Shown here: piece after piece, positions 54,701-64,000 of the stretch
Numbering within the stretch: the stretch's first letter is position 1
Layout: each line of letters starts with the position of its first letter
Origin: Aporrectodea caliginosa
Lineage: Eukaryota > Annelida > Clitellata > Crassiclitellata > Lumbricidae
NCBI GenBank assembly: GCA_020284085.1
Contig: JACEVL010000801.1
Coordinates: 211,001 to 275,000, forward strand
Length of the DNA stretch: 64,000 nucleotides
Reading direction: 5' to 3'
Made by a program: the position numbers and the translations under genes
The notes under the pieces: model-generated
The model's input: the letters and a program-made list of their open reading frames with translations, nothing else
Databases searched by the model: none
What the model was told of the DNA's origin: nothing

Positions 54701-57700
54701 GAAGAAACATAATGGTATTAAATAAATATATGATTATATGTAGAATTTTTTTCAACATTTACTATTTATTATCAATCTAATATATCTGTATATTTGCAAT
54801 GATGAGTTTTAGAATGTGCACTGCACAGTCTGAGTAATCAGTTAATTAACTATCAAAGAATTAGGACAGAACTACAGTCCATATTGTTGATTTGTACCAT
54901 CTGAGCCACACACTTAATGTTTCGAGAGGCTCTAAAAAGATCCTCTGTATTCATGTATCAAAACACTTAACACGTAATGTATGATCTCCCCCCCCCCGAG
55001 CTGCGTTCATTACTCCTGATCAACCCAAGTGGGTTTTATAAGCCACTCAAGTCTTTTTTCTTTAGTCGTGGATGGCTGGGAGCGCTCTTGAGTAGGTTTC
55101 TTGAAGGGGCGCTATATAAATTCTCATAATGAATGAGTGAATGCATCTGAGTATGGATGTATGAAAGCGACTTGACATAGCACCGTGTTTCTTATCCTGG
55201 GCTAGCGTTCATGATCTGTAGAAAGGGCTTCATTTGGATATTTGACCAGTCACACAGGTAGTTGGTATATGCATAGCACTTGGTAATATTTTTGAAGTTT
55301 AAATTAGGCTGTGGTGTATCGATCAGTTGAAATTGGGGGAAAAATCAACCGAGGGACACCCAAACCCAGAAGAACAGTTTCTAACCCTATTTCTATGCCT
55401 TGTTCTGCATTTGTGGGAACAGTGCGCCAAAGGTCAGGGTTCAAAGTCGACTGTGACAGAGGCTGACGTGTATGCGCAGGTTGCCAGTCTGTTTCAAGAC
55501 AATCCGGAACTCTTGTCGGAATTTCGACAGTTTCTGCCAGACGCCAATGGCAACGCAGGGCTGATAAATGGGGTGAGTACATGGCTTTGTTTCGTGTGAA
55601 TTTTATTATGAATTTTTGTTAATTAGGTGCTTATATTGAACTATTTTATGAATTAAAAGCTACGAAACTAAAAAGCTTGAGTAGGTAGAAAAGGAGAAGT
55701 CTTAGTGGTTTTTAAATTGAAATTAGGGAACAAACCAGACCTATGAACTATACCTTAGATCGAGCAATAATTGATTTAGGATAAGATATGGTCTGCTTAA
55801 ACATACAGAGATAGATAGCAAATGACACAATGTTCACATTACACACAAATTTTAATTTATTATTCGGTGAAGTAAGTAAGTATATTCTTTATTGAACCAG
55901 CTGCAATCCGCATTCCGGTGTACATACATCATATATAATAAACAATCAATAGTCAATATGAATAAAGCATTCTAACTATAAAAGTTTTTTTCATATTATG
56001 GTCAGTTAAAGTAGAGCCATGCAATAATCTGTTTTCCTTGTAGCTTGGAGCAGCGGAATCGGCCTTTGGAGGAGGGTTGGGACCGGCAGCTACTGGAGTC
56101 ATCATTGAAGCGGTTGGGAGAGCAGCAGATCATGCCGTCACCAAAAGTTTCAATCCAATCCACCGAAGCCAATCAATAGGGTCCAGCCATGCCGTGCCGC
56201 CAGCAAAGGTTAGTTGTCTGTGTACTGTTGGCTGTAGATCCCTTAACTGTCAACCTAGTGTGAACTTATCCTGGTTGTACATTTAATGCCTTATTGTTGC
56301 ACTGCGTTGCCATCTATCTGCAACAGGCTATCCGCCAGATCTGTCTTTATGTAGCCAGGAGCTTGACGTGAGCTTGCTATCAATGCTTGAATACTGTTCT
56401 ATTAGCTGAGGCTGAACTGGGAGTGTGCTTCTCCCAAGATAGCCTGAATAGGTGCCACAAAAGTTGTTGATTGAGTGAAAGGAAGAATGAGTTAATGAAT
56501 GGATGTACTTTTATTCAAGACAATGACTGGTTTTTGCAGAAAAGGAGGCTTTCGAAGGATCCAGTTATGACACCGATCAAGTCAGAAGTTCCTCTGTCTG
56601 ACAGGGAATACTTTGACCAGGTAGGATGGCTGGTTTCTGCTCAGACACAGGGACTGATCGATACATTATCTAGAGTAATTTGTTGCTTATCATGAGTTTT
56701 GCCTTAGGTTCATGTCTTTGACAGGCTTGTAAAGATGCTGGAGGAGCATACAATGATCAAAATACACTCTGAAAGTTTATGCTGACCTCAAAAGCATGAC
56801 AAAAACACAGAGAAACTATTTTTTAAACTTTTGACATCAGTTATGTTGCAACTCTAGATAGGAATGACATAGACAGAACTGAAAGGAAGGCAAATTCTCA
56901 AAACCTTATCTAATCTAGAAACTTCTAGCATAACATGTGAAGCACTGATGAGCTACCTTTTAACAGGTCTGTGATTTGAGCTTCTTGGACTTTCTTTGTC
57001 TCATTTCCGTAAGCACTTGAAAACCATTCTGTTTGATCATGGTTTTTGTTTTCTAAGGTCCAGAGCACCTCTCTATTTATCTCAAAGCGGTATTATATCA
57101 AATTACAGTAGATTTATAGTTATGTTAAATGTTGCCTAATCACAAGAAGGTTTAACCATGCACAGTTTACGCACTTGAGCATGATTAGCATGATATGCGG
57201 TGATGTTGCAGCTGAAACGGACCATGTCTCACGATGATATGTACAAAGAAATGTTCAACTGTATCAATCTCTACAACAAAGGAAGCATCTCCGCGGAAGA
57301 CCTTCTCGTTATGGCCGGGCCTCTGATCAGGTGAGAATGGCTCGATTATAGAAGTCGGTCCTAAACTGCAAACAATAGCAACATTGTTATTAGAGAACAA
57401 CTGCTTTTGGCTTTCAATTGCACACTTTTTCTTGCATAATAATTAAATCATGTTTTTTAAATGAGGTTATGCTTTAAGGGATATGCTGTAAATTAATTTA
57501 ACCCTTTACAGACGAGGAGACACTAAAAGCTATTGTAAAACAATATTTCTCGTCGTTAAAGGATGAAAGCTGAAAATTGTCAAAATGTGGAATCTCAAAA
57601 ATTAAATGATGCTTTATTGAAAAAATCCTGTAACCTTTGTGATATTTGAGCAGTCATTTTACTGTAATCTGGTTTTGGTTACAGTAAAGCGCCGGAGTTG

Positions 57701-58530
57701 AAGTCACGGTTGATCAGTTTGGTGGAGTCGGACCGAAAACCAACATTTGAGAAGAAAGACAAAGAGTTGCAGTGGCACCTTGGTAAGCTATTGTTCAAGA
57801 ACAATATCATGTCATTGTTTTTTTAATTTTACGTAATAATACGGATATATCTGTCAGAGCTAGCTATTAAACCAGTTGTACAGAGTGTTGGATATGTATA
57901 GGATTTCTGTTTGGATTTTTGAATGAATTATGAACTTTGGCAATGGTCTTCACTTGAAGAGAAGAAGGAGAAGAAGAGCAGTCCCTTAAGCTAGCTCTGT
58001 GACAGCTGTTTGTATGAAATGTTAGTGACTTCTTTTCTTAGCCTCGTCATATGAGGGTGGGTGGCCAGTCCTCTCCCTCGCCGTCTCATCTTCCCACTGA
58101 CAGTGTACTGTATGGTCAGTGTACTCACTATAGCTGCATTTGCTAGGTATGCAGGTGGAGCAGAAATCTTGACATAAATTTCTGCCCTGGTGGGGATTTG
58201 AACCCCCGACCTCTCGATTAACAGTTCCGCACGCTAGCCACTACACTCGAGCGTCTTCATTTGAAGAACCGTCAATTGATGCCTTTTGCATTGTGATAAC
58301 GATGCATTCAGTAAGACTTTCAAGTCATGATCTTACGATGAAGACTGATAACAATAGGCACTGTTAGGCAGTGCTTATTACAAAAGAACAATGGTACAGA
58401 AACACTGCTGTTTGTTGCGTTTAAAGACCTATCAAGCGCCAAACGCTACGATGATCAGCCAAGCTATCGTATTCTGCCGAAGAAGAAGAGCCTTTTGAAG
58501 TCTGACAACAGAACAACCATTTGCATAAAG
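51755..58530 (+). CDS. SIN3: SIN3 corepressor, N-terminal half (10 exons, partial)
   Basis: Scaffold of the SIN3-HDAC chromatin corepressor complex, nuclear. Exons: 51755-51927, 52820-53033, 53412-53552, 54468-54554, 55423-55572, 56044-56208, 56540-56620, 57212-57330, 57685-57782, 58427-58530. Every junction has GT/AG and all phases agree, giving about 445 residues. PAH1 ([18 protein letters not shown] to [12 protein letters not shown]) spans exons 1-2. PAH2 ([12 protein letters not shown], then [12 protein letters not shown], then [13 protein letters not shown]) spans exons 3-5. A PAH3-like segment ([23 protein letters not shown]) spans exons 8-9. The last exon starts the Sin3 corepressor domain ([18 protein letters not shown]). 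The HDAC-interaction region and C-terminus lie beyond the window. Introns hold family B SINEs and a TTCCNGGAA-rich minisatellite; a Gypsy-type retroelement lies immediately after the last exon seen, so the next SIN3 intron is probably over 5.4 kb. Confidence 0.93.
52028..52328 (-). mobile_element. tRNA-derived SINE (family B) in SIN3 intron
   Basis: Minus-strand reading: gatagtgaagtggttagcatg, then gaggtcggggttcaaatccc (clear B box), then body. Its 3' end carries ccttgcccaaggtaatgtcccgaggtacctcgggg, which contains an inverted gaggtacctc word and is absent from the other copies. Confidence 0.87.
53112..53222 (+). mobile_element. SINE family B fragment, plus strand
   Basis: gagaggttggggttcaaatccc, cccaggacagaaatttggttc, cacctgcacacctctagctaac and gagtacgctg. 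This is the 5' part of family B in the opposite orientation to the other copies, truncated at its 3' end. Confidence 0.75.
53560..53815. repeat. Minisatellite of TTCCNGGAA palindromes in SIN3 intron
   Basis: Degenerate tandem repeats of ggttcctggaagcttctgaag-like units. Perfect TTCCNGGAA occurs at 53568, 53609, 53648, 53684, 53724 and 53803, with near copies (ttcttggaa, ttctggaa, ttcgggaa) between. It starts directly after the donor of the exon ending at 53552. Confidence 0.85.
54204..54305 (-). mobile_element. SINE family B, truncated copy
   Basis: gaagaagaagagcaggcctttaagctagccctg is joined directly to gttgggatttgtacctaacctctcctttgattg and the A-box end. The middle of the element is missing, so this is an internally deleted copy. 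Confidence 0.7.
55064..55143 (+). mobile_element. LINE/SINE 3' tail fragment
   Basis: gctgggagcgctcttgagtagg…cttgaaggggcgctatataaattc with an (AATG)n end. It matches the 3' ends of the LINE at 23859-24208 and the SINE at 41711-41940. It could be the end of either. Confidence 0.75.
57958..58252 (-). mobile_element. tRNA-derived SINE (family B) in SIN3 intron
   Basis: Full-length-looking copy. Minus strand: gagtgtagtggctagcgtgcgg (A box), gaggtcgggggttcaaatccc (B box), then body to the 3' end gaagtcactaacatttcatac and cagagctagcttaaggg. Confidence 0.87.
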
Positions 58531-58672
58531 GTCAGAGGTCATTGCCTTCTTCTGCAAAACAGTAAGATGGGAATTGCAAATGAAGGTGCAGTAGGGTGTG
58601 TGTGTTTGCGGAAGTACATGTATATGTATGTAGAGAATTAATCCAGTGCCACTGAAGTGCCTTGTAGATGTT

Positions 58673-58720
58673 AGTGGGACGCGGTGGTATAGGGGTATGT
58701 TCGGTGCCTTGCAGCCGGAG
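58673..58720 (+). mobile_element. SINE family C, interrupted by LTR insertion
   Basis: gtgggacgcggtggtataggggtatgttcggtgccttgcagccggag matches the first 48 bp of the SINE at 41711. It stops abruptly where TGTGAACT begins. The remainder should lie beyond the retroelement's other LTR. Confidence 0.85.
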
Positions 58721-59195
58721 TGTGAACTAATGTTTTGCATATATAATGAGCACAGGTGTTCCTTAGGTTGATATATATATATATAATGTGTATCGATTGT
58801 TAAGCGTTTTAGTCTTAGGCCTTAGTTGCGCTGTCGGCTCGTGGGCGCTTGGCCTAAAGTAGCCTAAACTTTGGCTGACGATAGATTCTCTACACGTGCA
58901 GTTAGCGCGCCAAACTTAGAAACTGCTGATGACAGTGAATTTGAACAATACAGTGTAGTAGTTGGTTTAATGCAGTAGAGAGCTGTATGTTAGAAGTTAC
59001 CGTTGAGTGGTAATTGATAAGAACTTTGATATTAAGTGTACGTTTGAAATAACTGTGTTTGAAGAAAGGAGAAACATTCAAAGAACTGTGTCAATTTAAT
59101 TCTTAAACAGTTAGAAGACGTTGAGCAATTTATATGTAGAGATAAGGAAAGTTCTTGAGGTAGGTCACAACTAAGAAAGAAAAGAGTTGGTGACA
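58721..59195 (+). repeat. 5' LTR of the Gmr1-like element
   Basis: The left edge is set by interruption of the SINE and starts TGTGAACT. The right edge is set by TGACA four bases before the primer-binding site, giving TGT…ACA ends and about 475 bp. A TATATATATATATAATG tract at about 58771-58788 could act as a promoter element. The 3' LTR is not available for comparison. Confidence 0.7.
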
Positions 59196-59199
59196 TATT

Positions 59200-59331
59200 T
59201 GGTGGCAGCAGCGGTCTGGGATTCGAAACAACGTCTGGGATTGAAACAACGTCTGGGATTGAAACAACGTCTGGGATTCGAAACAACGTCTGGGATTCGA
59301 AACAACGTCTGGGATTCGAAACAACGTCGAC
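59200..59331 (+). promoter_or_regulatory. tRNA-Leu-type PBS followed by six ~19-bp tandem repeats
   Basis: tggtggcagc at 59200-59209 suits the 3' end of a tRNA-Leu (…GCTGCCA plus CCA, from general knowledge). With small insertions (agc, ct) the next bases ggt…gggattcgaa continue the complement into the tRNA T arm. The unit gggattcgaaacaacgtct is then repeated six times, with two units lacking the c of ttcg. The array ends at acaacgtcgactgg. Confidence 0.7.
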
Positions 59332-59496
59332 TGGTGAATACGCATTCAAATCATTGGTAAATCTACGACAACGAAAGCCTCAACGACAAAGGTATAAAAG
59401 TTGGTTGTTATCAAACAAAGAACAATCCCCAATACTTCAAACACAAAAGAAAACTGGTGTTTTCCAGAAAGGACAGCACTGAAGTAAAGAAGTAAG

Positions 59497-59709
59497 ATGG
59501 AGAAATTAAGTGTCAAAAAACAAGCAGAACTGAAGAAGATGTCTTCTGAAAGATTAAAACAGCGCTTGTTAAAGGCTGGTTTTGAAGAAGAGAAACTGAA
59601 AGATATGTCACGTGAGGACATGTTAGAAGCGCTAGCTGAAGTCTGGCTTAAAGAAGAAAGAAGAAGAAGAAGAAGGTGCTGTCGGCGGTGTTGTGGAAAA
59701 GGTTATTGA
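59497..59709 (+). CDS. Gag N-terminal frame, broken at an AGA repeat
   Basis: ATG at 59497 (MEKLSVKKQAELKKMSSERL) opens a helical N-terminal domain. After about 55 codons it enters an (AGA)n tract at about 59656-59677 and becomes Arg/Cys-rich, then stops at 59707-59709. In the +1 frame the sequence past the tract reads as ordinary Gly/Val/Glu-rich protein until about 59770. The downstream polyprotein is in the same frame as this ATG, so two opposite one-base shifts bracket the tract. This could be a mutation, a sequencing slip in the microsatellite, or less likely a programmed shift. Confidence 0.6.
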   Translation: MEKLSVKKQAELKKMSSERLKQRLLKAGFEEEKLKDMSREDMLEALAEVWLKEERRRRRRCCRRCCGKGY

Positions 59710-62700
59710 AAAACCGCCTGGACTTATGTCTATGGAGATGATGATGCAGTGGATGATGATGAAAGAAGAAAGAGAGGAGAAACAAGACAAGAAGAGAAAG
59801 AAAGAGAGGAGATACGAAGACAAGAAGAGAAAGAGAGAGAGGAGAAACGGAGACAAGAAGAGAAAGAAATGCGACAGGAAGAATTACGTCTTCAGAGAGA
59901 AAAGGAAGAGAAGGCAGAACGTCTTCAGAGAGAAAAGGAAGAGAAGGCAGAACGTCTTCAGAGAGAAAAAGAAGAGAAAGCAGAAAATGTACGACAGGAA
60001 GAATTACGTCTTCAAAGAGAGAAAGAAGAATTGCAAAGGCAGCAATTTGAAATTCAATTAGAGCAATTGAGAAAAGATAGAGAAGATGCTGAAAGGAGAA
60101 GATTAGAGCAGATGATTGAATTTGAAAAGGCGCGGAAAAGTGACGAAGAGATACGTCAGCAACAGATTGAAGAGAAGAGACTACGTGAAGAAGAAAAGGA
60201 AAAAGTACGAATTTCAGAGTTGGAGCGAGCAGAACAGGTTAGACAAGAAGAACTGAAATTACAGAAAGAAAGCATGGAGAAGGCGGAAGAGGAAAGACAA
60301 GAACGTTTAAAGTTGGAACAACAAAAAATAGCATTAAAAGAAGCACAACTCAAAGAGGAGAAGCAAAATAGAGAAGCTCAAGAGCAAAGAAGAGAAGAAG
60401 AACGAGAAGAACAGAAAAGGAAACAGGAAGAAAGTGAAACGATGGTTTCGAAAATAAAGAAAATTGGTGATGCCATGAAACACGTGTTACCTAAAATGCC
60501 AAACGATATGATGGAGGTGCCATTATATTTCGAAACGGTTGAGAATGCGTTTCGTAGTTTCAACGTGCAAGAACAATTCTGGGTGAAGTTACTATTGCCA
60601 TTGATGACTCCGAAAGCTAGAACTGTTCTAAACAGATTGTCATTCGATGATTTAGACGATTATCAAGTCGTGAAACAGCACTTGTTAAAAGAATTCAAGT
60701 TGACACCGAGAGAGTACAGATCGAAGTTTATTGATGCGAAGAAGACAGCTGAAGAAACGTATACAATGTTTACAGCTAGGCTGAAGAACTTGCTGAACTA
60801 TTATGTGAAAAGTCGCAAAGTGGATAAGAATTTTGAGAAGCTGTTTGATTTGTTAGTGGCGGATAAGTTGAAAGAATCACTACCACCAGGTCCACTACAG
60901 TTTGTATTGTCGAAGGAAGGAACTGATTGTTACGAAGCTAGTGTTGTGGCAGACCTAGCAGACATTCATGTTAATAATCGAATTGGTTTGGCAATTCCGA
61001 ATAAGACAAGTTTTGATTTTGTACCCAATGTAAAAAGAAATCAACAGTTCACTCCAAATTTTGGTTTTCATTGGAAGAGCAATCAAGAAACAGGAAATCA
61101 GTTCAGAGGTGCAGAAGTGAAACCAAATTCTCCGGTTGTTCATGAGAATAGAGAGTCGATGATGACCAGACAACGTCAGGTATATAACAAATCACCACCA
61201 AGGTTTGTCGCGAGAGAAGGCAATGCATCGTTTACTCCATATAAGAGAAAAGAAAGCATCGAACAACGAGGTGCAGTGGTGAAACGTTGTCATAACTGTG
61301 GATCAGACAGGCATTTGATGAAATTCTGTCCAGTTCCTGTTACAACCTCAAATTATGGAAAACAAGAACATTCGAGGGTGAATCGAATTCAAGTGGTTGA
61401 TAATTCTGAAAGTCAAGCCACAGAACATCAGAACAATGAAACTGAAGTAAAGTCAGTGATGAAATGTCACCTTTCACCTGATATTCAGAAAGAAATTCTA
61501 TTGCACAATGGAATGCAGAAAGAAATGGCTGGAAGAGATGAAAGTACAACATTGAAGAAAGTGGTATTGCAGTACGTCGAGGTAGAAATTCGTGGAACAG
61601 CAGGAAAAGAACCAATAAAAGTAAAAGCACTGATTGATTCTGGAGCAGAGGTTCCGGTGATTAGTGAAGAATTACTGGAAGGCATGAAGGTGGAGCAGAT
61701 TGGAAAAGTGAACTTACAATGCGTGGCAGGAGATGCCATTCCTGCAAAGTTGGTGAAAGTTGATGTAAGGCTGTGTTGTAACGATGTGGAAGAAGAGGTA
61801 ATTCCGCATAAAGTCAAATGTTCACTTACACCTTATGTGACATTGATGTGTGCTAGTATTGCAAAAATGGGAAGCACAGAAAGATTCTTGTTGCATCCAG
61901 AAATCATTGCAGAACTTAAAGCCGTGCCACAAGTGAAAATGATACAAGGAGATGTGCAAGCGAATGTAACGACGAGATTGCAGAGTCAGCGAAAGAAAGT
62001 GGTAGATGTCGAAGAGGAAAGTGAAACTGAAAGTTCAAGTGAAGAGGAAAACGAAAGTGATGATCAACAAAGTTTAATACAAGACGGTATAACAGCAGAA
62101 ATGAGTGAACAAGAGATGGCTGCATGCAAGAATGGTAATCTAAATGAAACGAAAGAGGATAATGAATGTGATGTGGAGATAGCAGATTTGTTTCAAGAAA
62201 ATGAGAAAGATGAAGAACAACAGATGCAGATTGCAGACGCAAAGAAATTCGAAGAACAGCAGAGACAAGATGAATCATTGAAAGCATGGTGGAATTTAGC
62301 GCCAGATAAAGAATCTGAATTCTGCGTGGTAAATGGCTTACTGTACAAGAGATATCGAATATTAGAGCAAACGATATATCAATTGGTGTTACCAAAAGAG
62401 CGACGAATGAAAGTGATGGAGTTGGCTCACGAATCAGTATTTGGAGGACATCTTGGAGAAGAGAAAACTAGAGAACGAATAAAGTTGTCTTTTACGTGGC
62501 CAAAGATGAGAAGAGATATAGTGAAATTTTGCAAATCATGTGAGAAATGTCAATTAAAGGCAAGAAGTTTGGTGATGGACAGGGTTCCTATCACTCCAAT
62601 TCCAAGAGAAGATGTGGCGTTTAGAAGAATTACGGTGGATTGTGTAGGACCAATCGAGCCAGCATCTGCTGCAGGTCACAAGTACTGTTTATGTATTGTC

Positions 62701-64000
62701 GATTCTTGCACAAGATGGCCTACAGTGTTTCTGTTGAAATCATTAACTGCGAAAGCTGTATGTGATGCTTTGATGGAGTTGTTCATGAACGTTGGTGTAC
62801 CTTCTGTGATCACAAGTGACCAAGGAACAAATTTTACTGCGAGTCTGACAAGAGAATTTCTGAATTTAATGGGTTGTAGTCCAAGATTTGATACGCCAGG
62901 TCATCCAGAGGCAGCTGGATTAGTAGAAAGATGGAATCAAACATTCAAGAAAATGATCCATCATGTAATTGTTGACAATCCAAGGCAATGGCATAAAGTA
63001 ATTCCGTTTACAGTGTGGGCATTACGAGAAGTACCGAATGCAACTACTGGAATTGCTCCTTATATGTTGGTGTATGGAAAGATTCCGCGTGGACCACTGG
63101 CAATTCTAAAAGAAAGTTGGACAAGAGAAATTAATTTACCACCTCATATTGGAATCCAACCAGAAAAGTACTTGAAAGACATGAAAGCAAATATGGAAAA
63201 AGCATTACTGTTTGCAGAATCATATTCACGAGAGAAGCAATTACAGTATACGAATCAATACAACAAAAGAGCGAAACATAAAGAATTTGAACCGGGTGAA
63301 AAAGTTATTGTGTTGTATCCGACGTCAACAAATAAACTGATTTCACGATGGCATGGTCCATGTACTGTCATACAACGAAGGTCAAAGTACTCTTATTTGA
63401 TTGATATGGGTGACGATTGTCGAAAGATAATTCACGCAAATAAAATCAGAAAGTACATTACAAGAGCAATGAGTTGTGGATTAATCGTTGAAGAAGATGA
63501 AGACTTTGGTTCAGTGGTTGAGTTGTTGACGAAGAATGACTTGCAAGATGAAAAGAATTCACTGAATCTTGATCCTGAACAGATTAGCCATTTAACATTG
63601 ACTCAACAAAAACAATTGCTGGAAGTACTGAACAAATATTCTGATCGATTTTCTGAAAAGCCTGGACTATGTACATTGGTTGAACATGAAATTGAACTGA
63701 AACCGGAATTTCGTGAAAAAGAATTTATGGCTTACCGAATTCCACTCATCTATCGAGCAGAAGTTGAACGACAAATTAAAGAAATGCTTCAAGCCAACAT
63801 TATAAAACCATCTTCGAGCAGAATGGCAAGTCCGTTGGTAATTGTTAAAAAGAAAGACGGTTCTCTAAGACTTGCCTGCGACTACAGATACATTAACTCG
63901 TTCACTGTGGATTGTAAATATCCGATGCCGATTGTAAAAGATGTTTTGCACAAAGTTGGAAAATCAAATGTGATCTCGATTTTTGATTGTCGAAGTGCTT
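59710..64000 (+). CDS. Gag-pro-integrase-RT polyprotein, runs off the window
   Basis: One frame stays open for about 1,430 codons from after the stop at 59709 to the window end. Domains in order: a Glu/Lys/Arg coiled coil with tandem LQREKEEKAER units (59870-60450); a capsid region (60460-60960) whose end is SCAN-like; and a CX2CX4HX4C zinc knuckle (61288-61329). Next comes a retropepsin with DSGA at 61636-61647. An integrase HHCC finger starts at H 62428, H 62449 and ends with C-x2-C near 62539-62550. The integrase core is D 62638, D 62818, E 62926 (DX59D, DX35E), with a GPY/F-like WHGP near 63349-63360. Reverse transcriptase begins at about 63700 (ASPLVIVKKKDGSLRLACDY at 63825-63884). An acidic spacer (62006-62260) precedes the integrase. 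All visible catalytic residues are intact. Nucleocapsid, protease and integrase act in particle maturation and integration. Confidence 0.9.

Larger units (their letters stand above)
58721..64000 (+). mobile_element. Gmr1-like Gypsy LTR retrotransposon (right end outside window)
   Basis: 5' LTR, primer-binding site and one long polyprotein frame with gag, protease, integrase and then reverse transcriptase. Integrase before RT is the order known for the Gmr1 lineage of Gypsy/Ty3 elements and for Copia, whereas the sequences here are Gypsy-like (GPY/F-type integrase end, Gypsy RT motif). It inserted inside a family C SINE. RT from motif 2 onward, RNase H and the 3' LTR are beyond the window. It is transcribed in the same direction as SIN3. 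Confidence 0.9.

Noticed and set aside
60156..62395. Minus-strand frames opposite the retroelement polyprotein
   Set aside because: They are complementary-strand shadows of the long coding frame, which has all the catalytic motifs.

Overview
The window is animal nuclear DNA: spliced genes with GT/AG introns, tRNA-derived SINEs, LINE 3' ends, hAT-like elements with 8-bp target duplications, two LTR retrotransposons and a very long GC-rich minisatellite. Gene content (SIN3, REXO4 and the first exon of an RMC1-like gene) is metazoan. The Gmr1-type retroelement and the abundant AT-rich repeats suggest an aquatic invertebrate. I cannot name the species, and the word AGGCCTA recurs through the non-coding DNA.

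Layout. 1-10.06 kb is repeat-rich intergenic DNA: microsatellites, a decayed LINE on the minus strand, two hAT-like MITEs with perfect 8-bp duplications, and SINEs. 10.06-16.41 kb is a young non-autonomous LTR element. Its 1,632-bp direct repeats differ at one base that I could find, its LTR carries an open reading frame that runs through the primer-binding site, and its internal region encodes only gag-protease plus a short remnant of a pol C-terminus. 16.9-20.7 kb holds a stack of DNA transposons: one TIR element inserted in a relative, then two ~0.9-kb hAT-like elements, one keeping a transposase dimerisation domain. 22.8-25.7 kb is a small minus-strand membrane-protein gene (125 aa, DUF1761-like). 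At 27.0 kb is one exon that matches the N-terminus of RMC1, with no recognisable second exon. 28.1-35.8 kb is a 7.7-kb array of a 21-24-bp CpG-rich unit. It makes open frames of more than 1,000 codons that I regard as by-products.

38.1-42.8 kb is a REXO4-type 3'-5' exonuclease gene whose exons join in phase and keep all DEDDh residues, with one frame problem in its lysine-rich N-terminus. 43-51 kb is intergenic: LINE ends, a three-copy MITE family with telomere-like minisatellites, and a hAT MITE nested in one copy. 51.7-58.5 kb is the 5' two-fifths or so of SIN3: ten exons covering PAH1, PAH2, PAH3 and the start of the Sin3 corepressor domain. 58.7 kb to the end is a Gypsy-type LTR retrotransposon, inserted in a SINE within a SIN3 intron or just after the last visible exon. 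Its polyprotein has integrase upstream of reverse transcriptase and a SCAN-like capsid domain, as in the Gmr1 lineage. The window ends inside its reverse transcriptase.

The host genes are ordinary housekeeping genes: chromatin corepressor, ribosome/RNA-related exonuclease, endolysosomal Rab7 regulator and a small membrane protein. They show no sign of a shared pathway. The most unusual material is in the two LTR elements and the long array. Splice sites and domains were read by eye; no alignments or searches were run.
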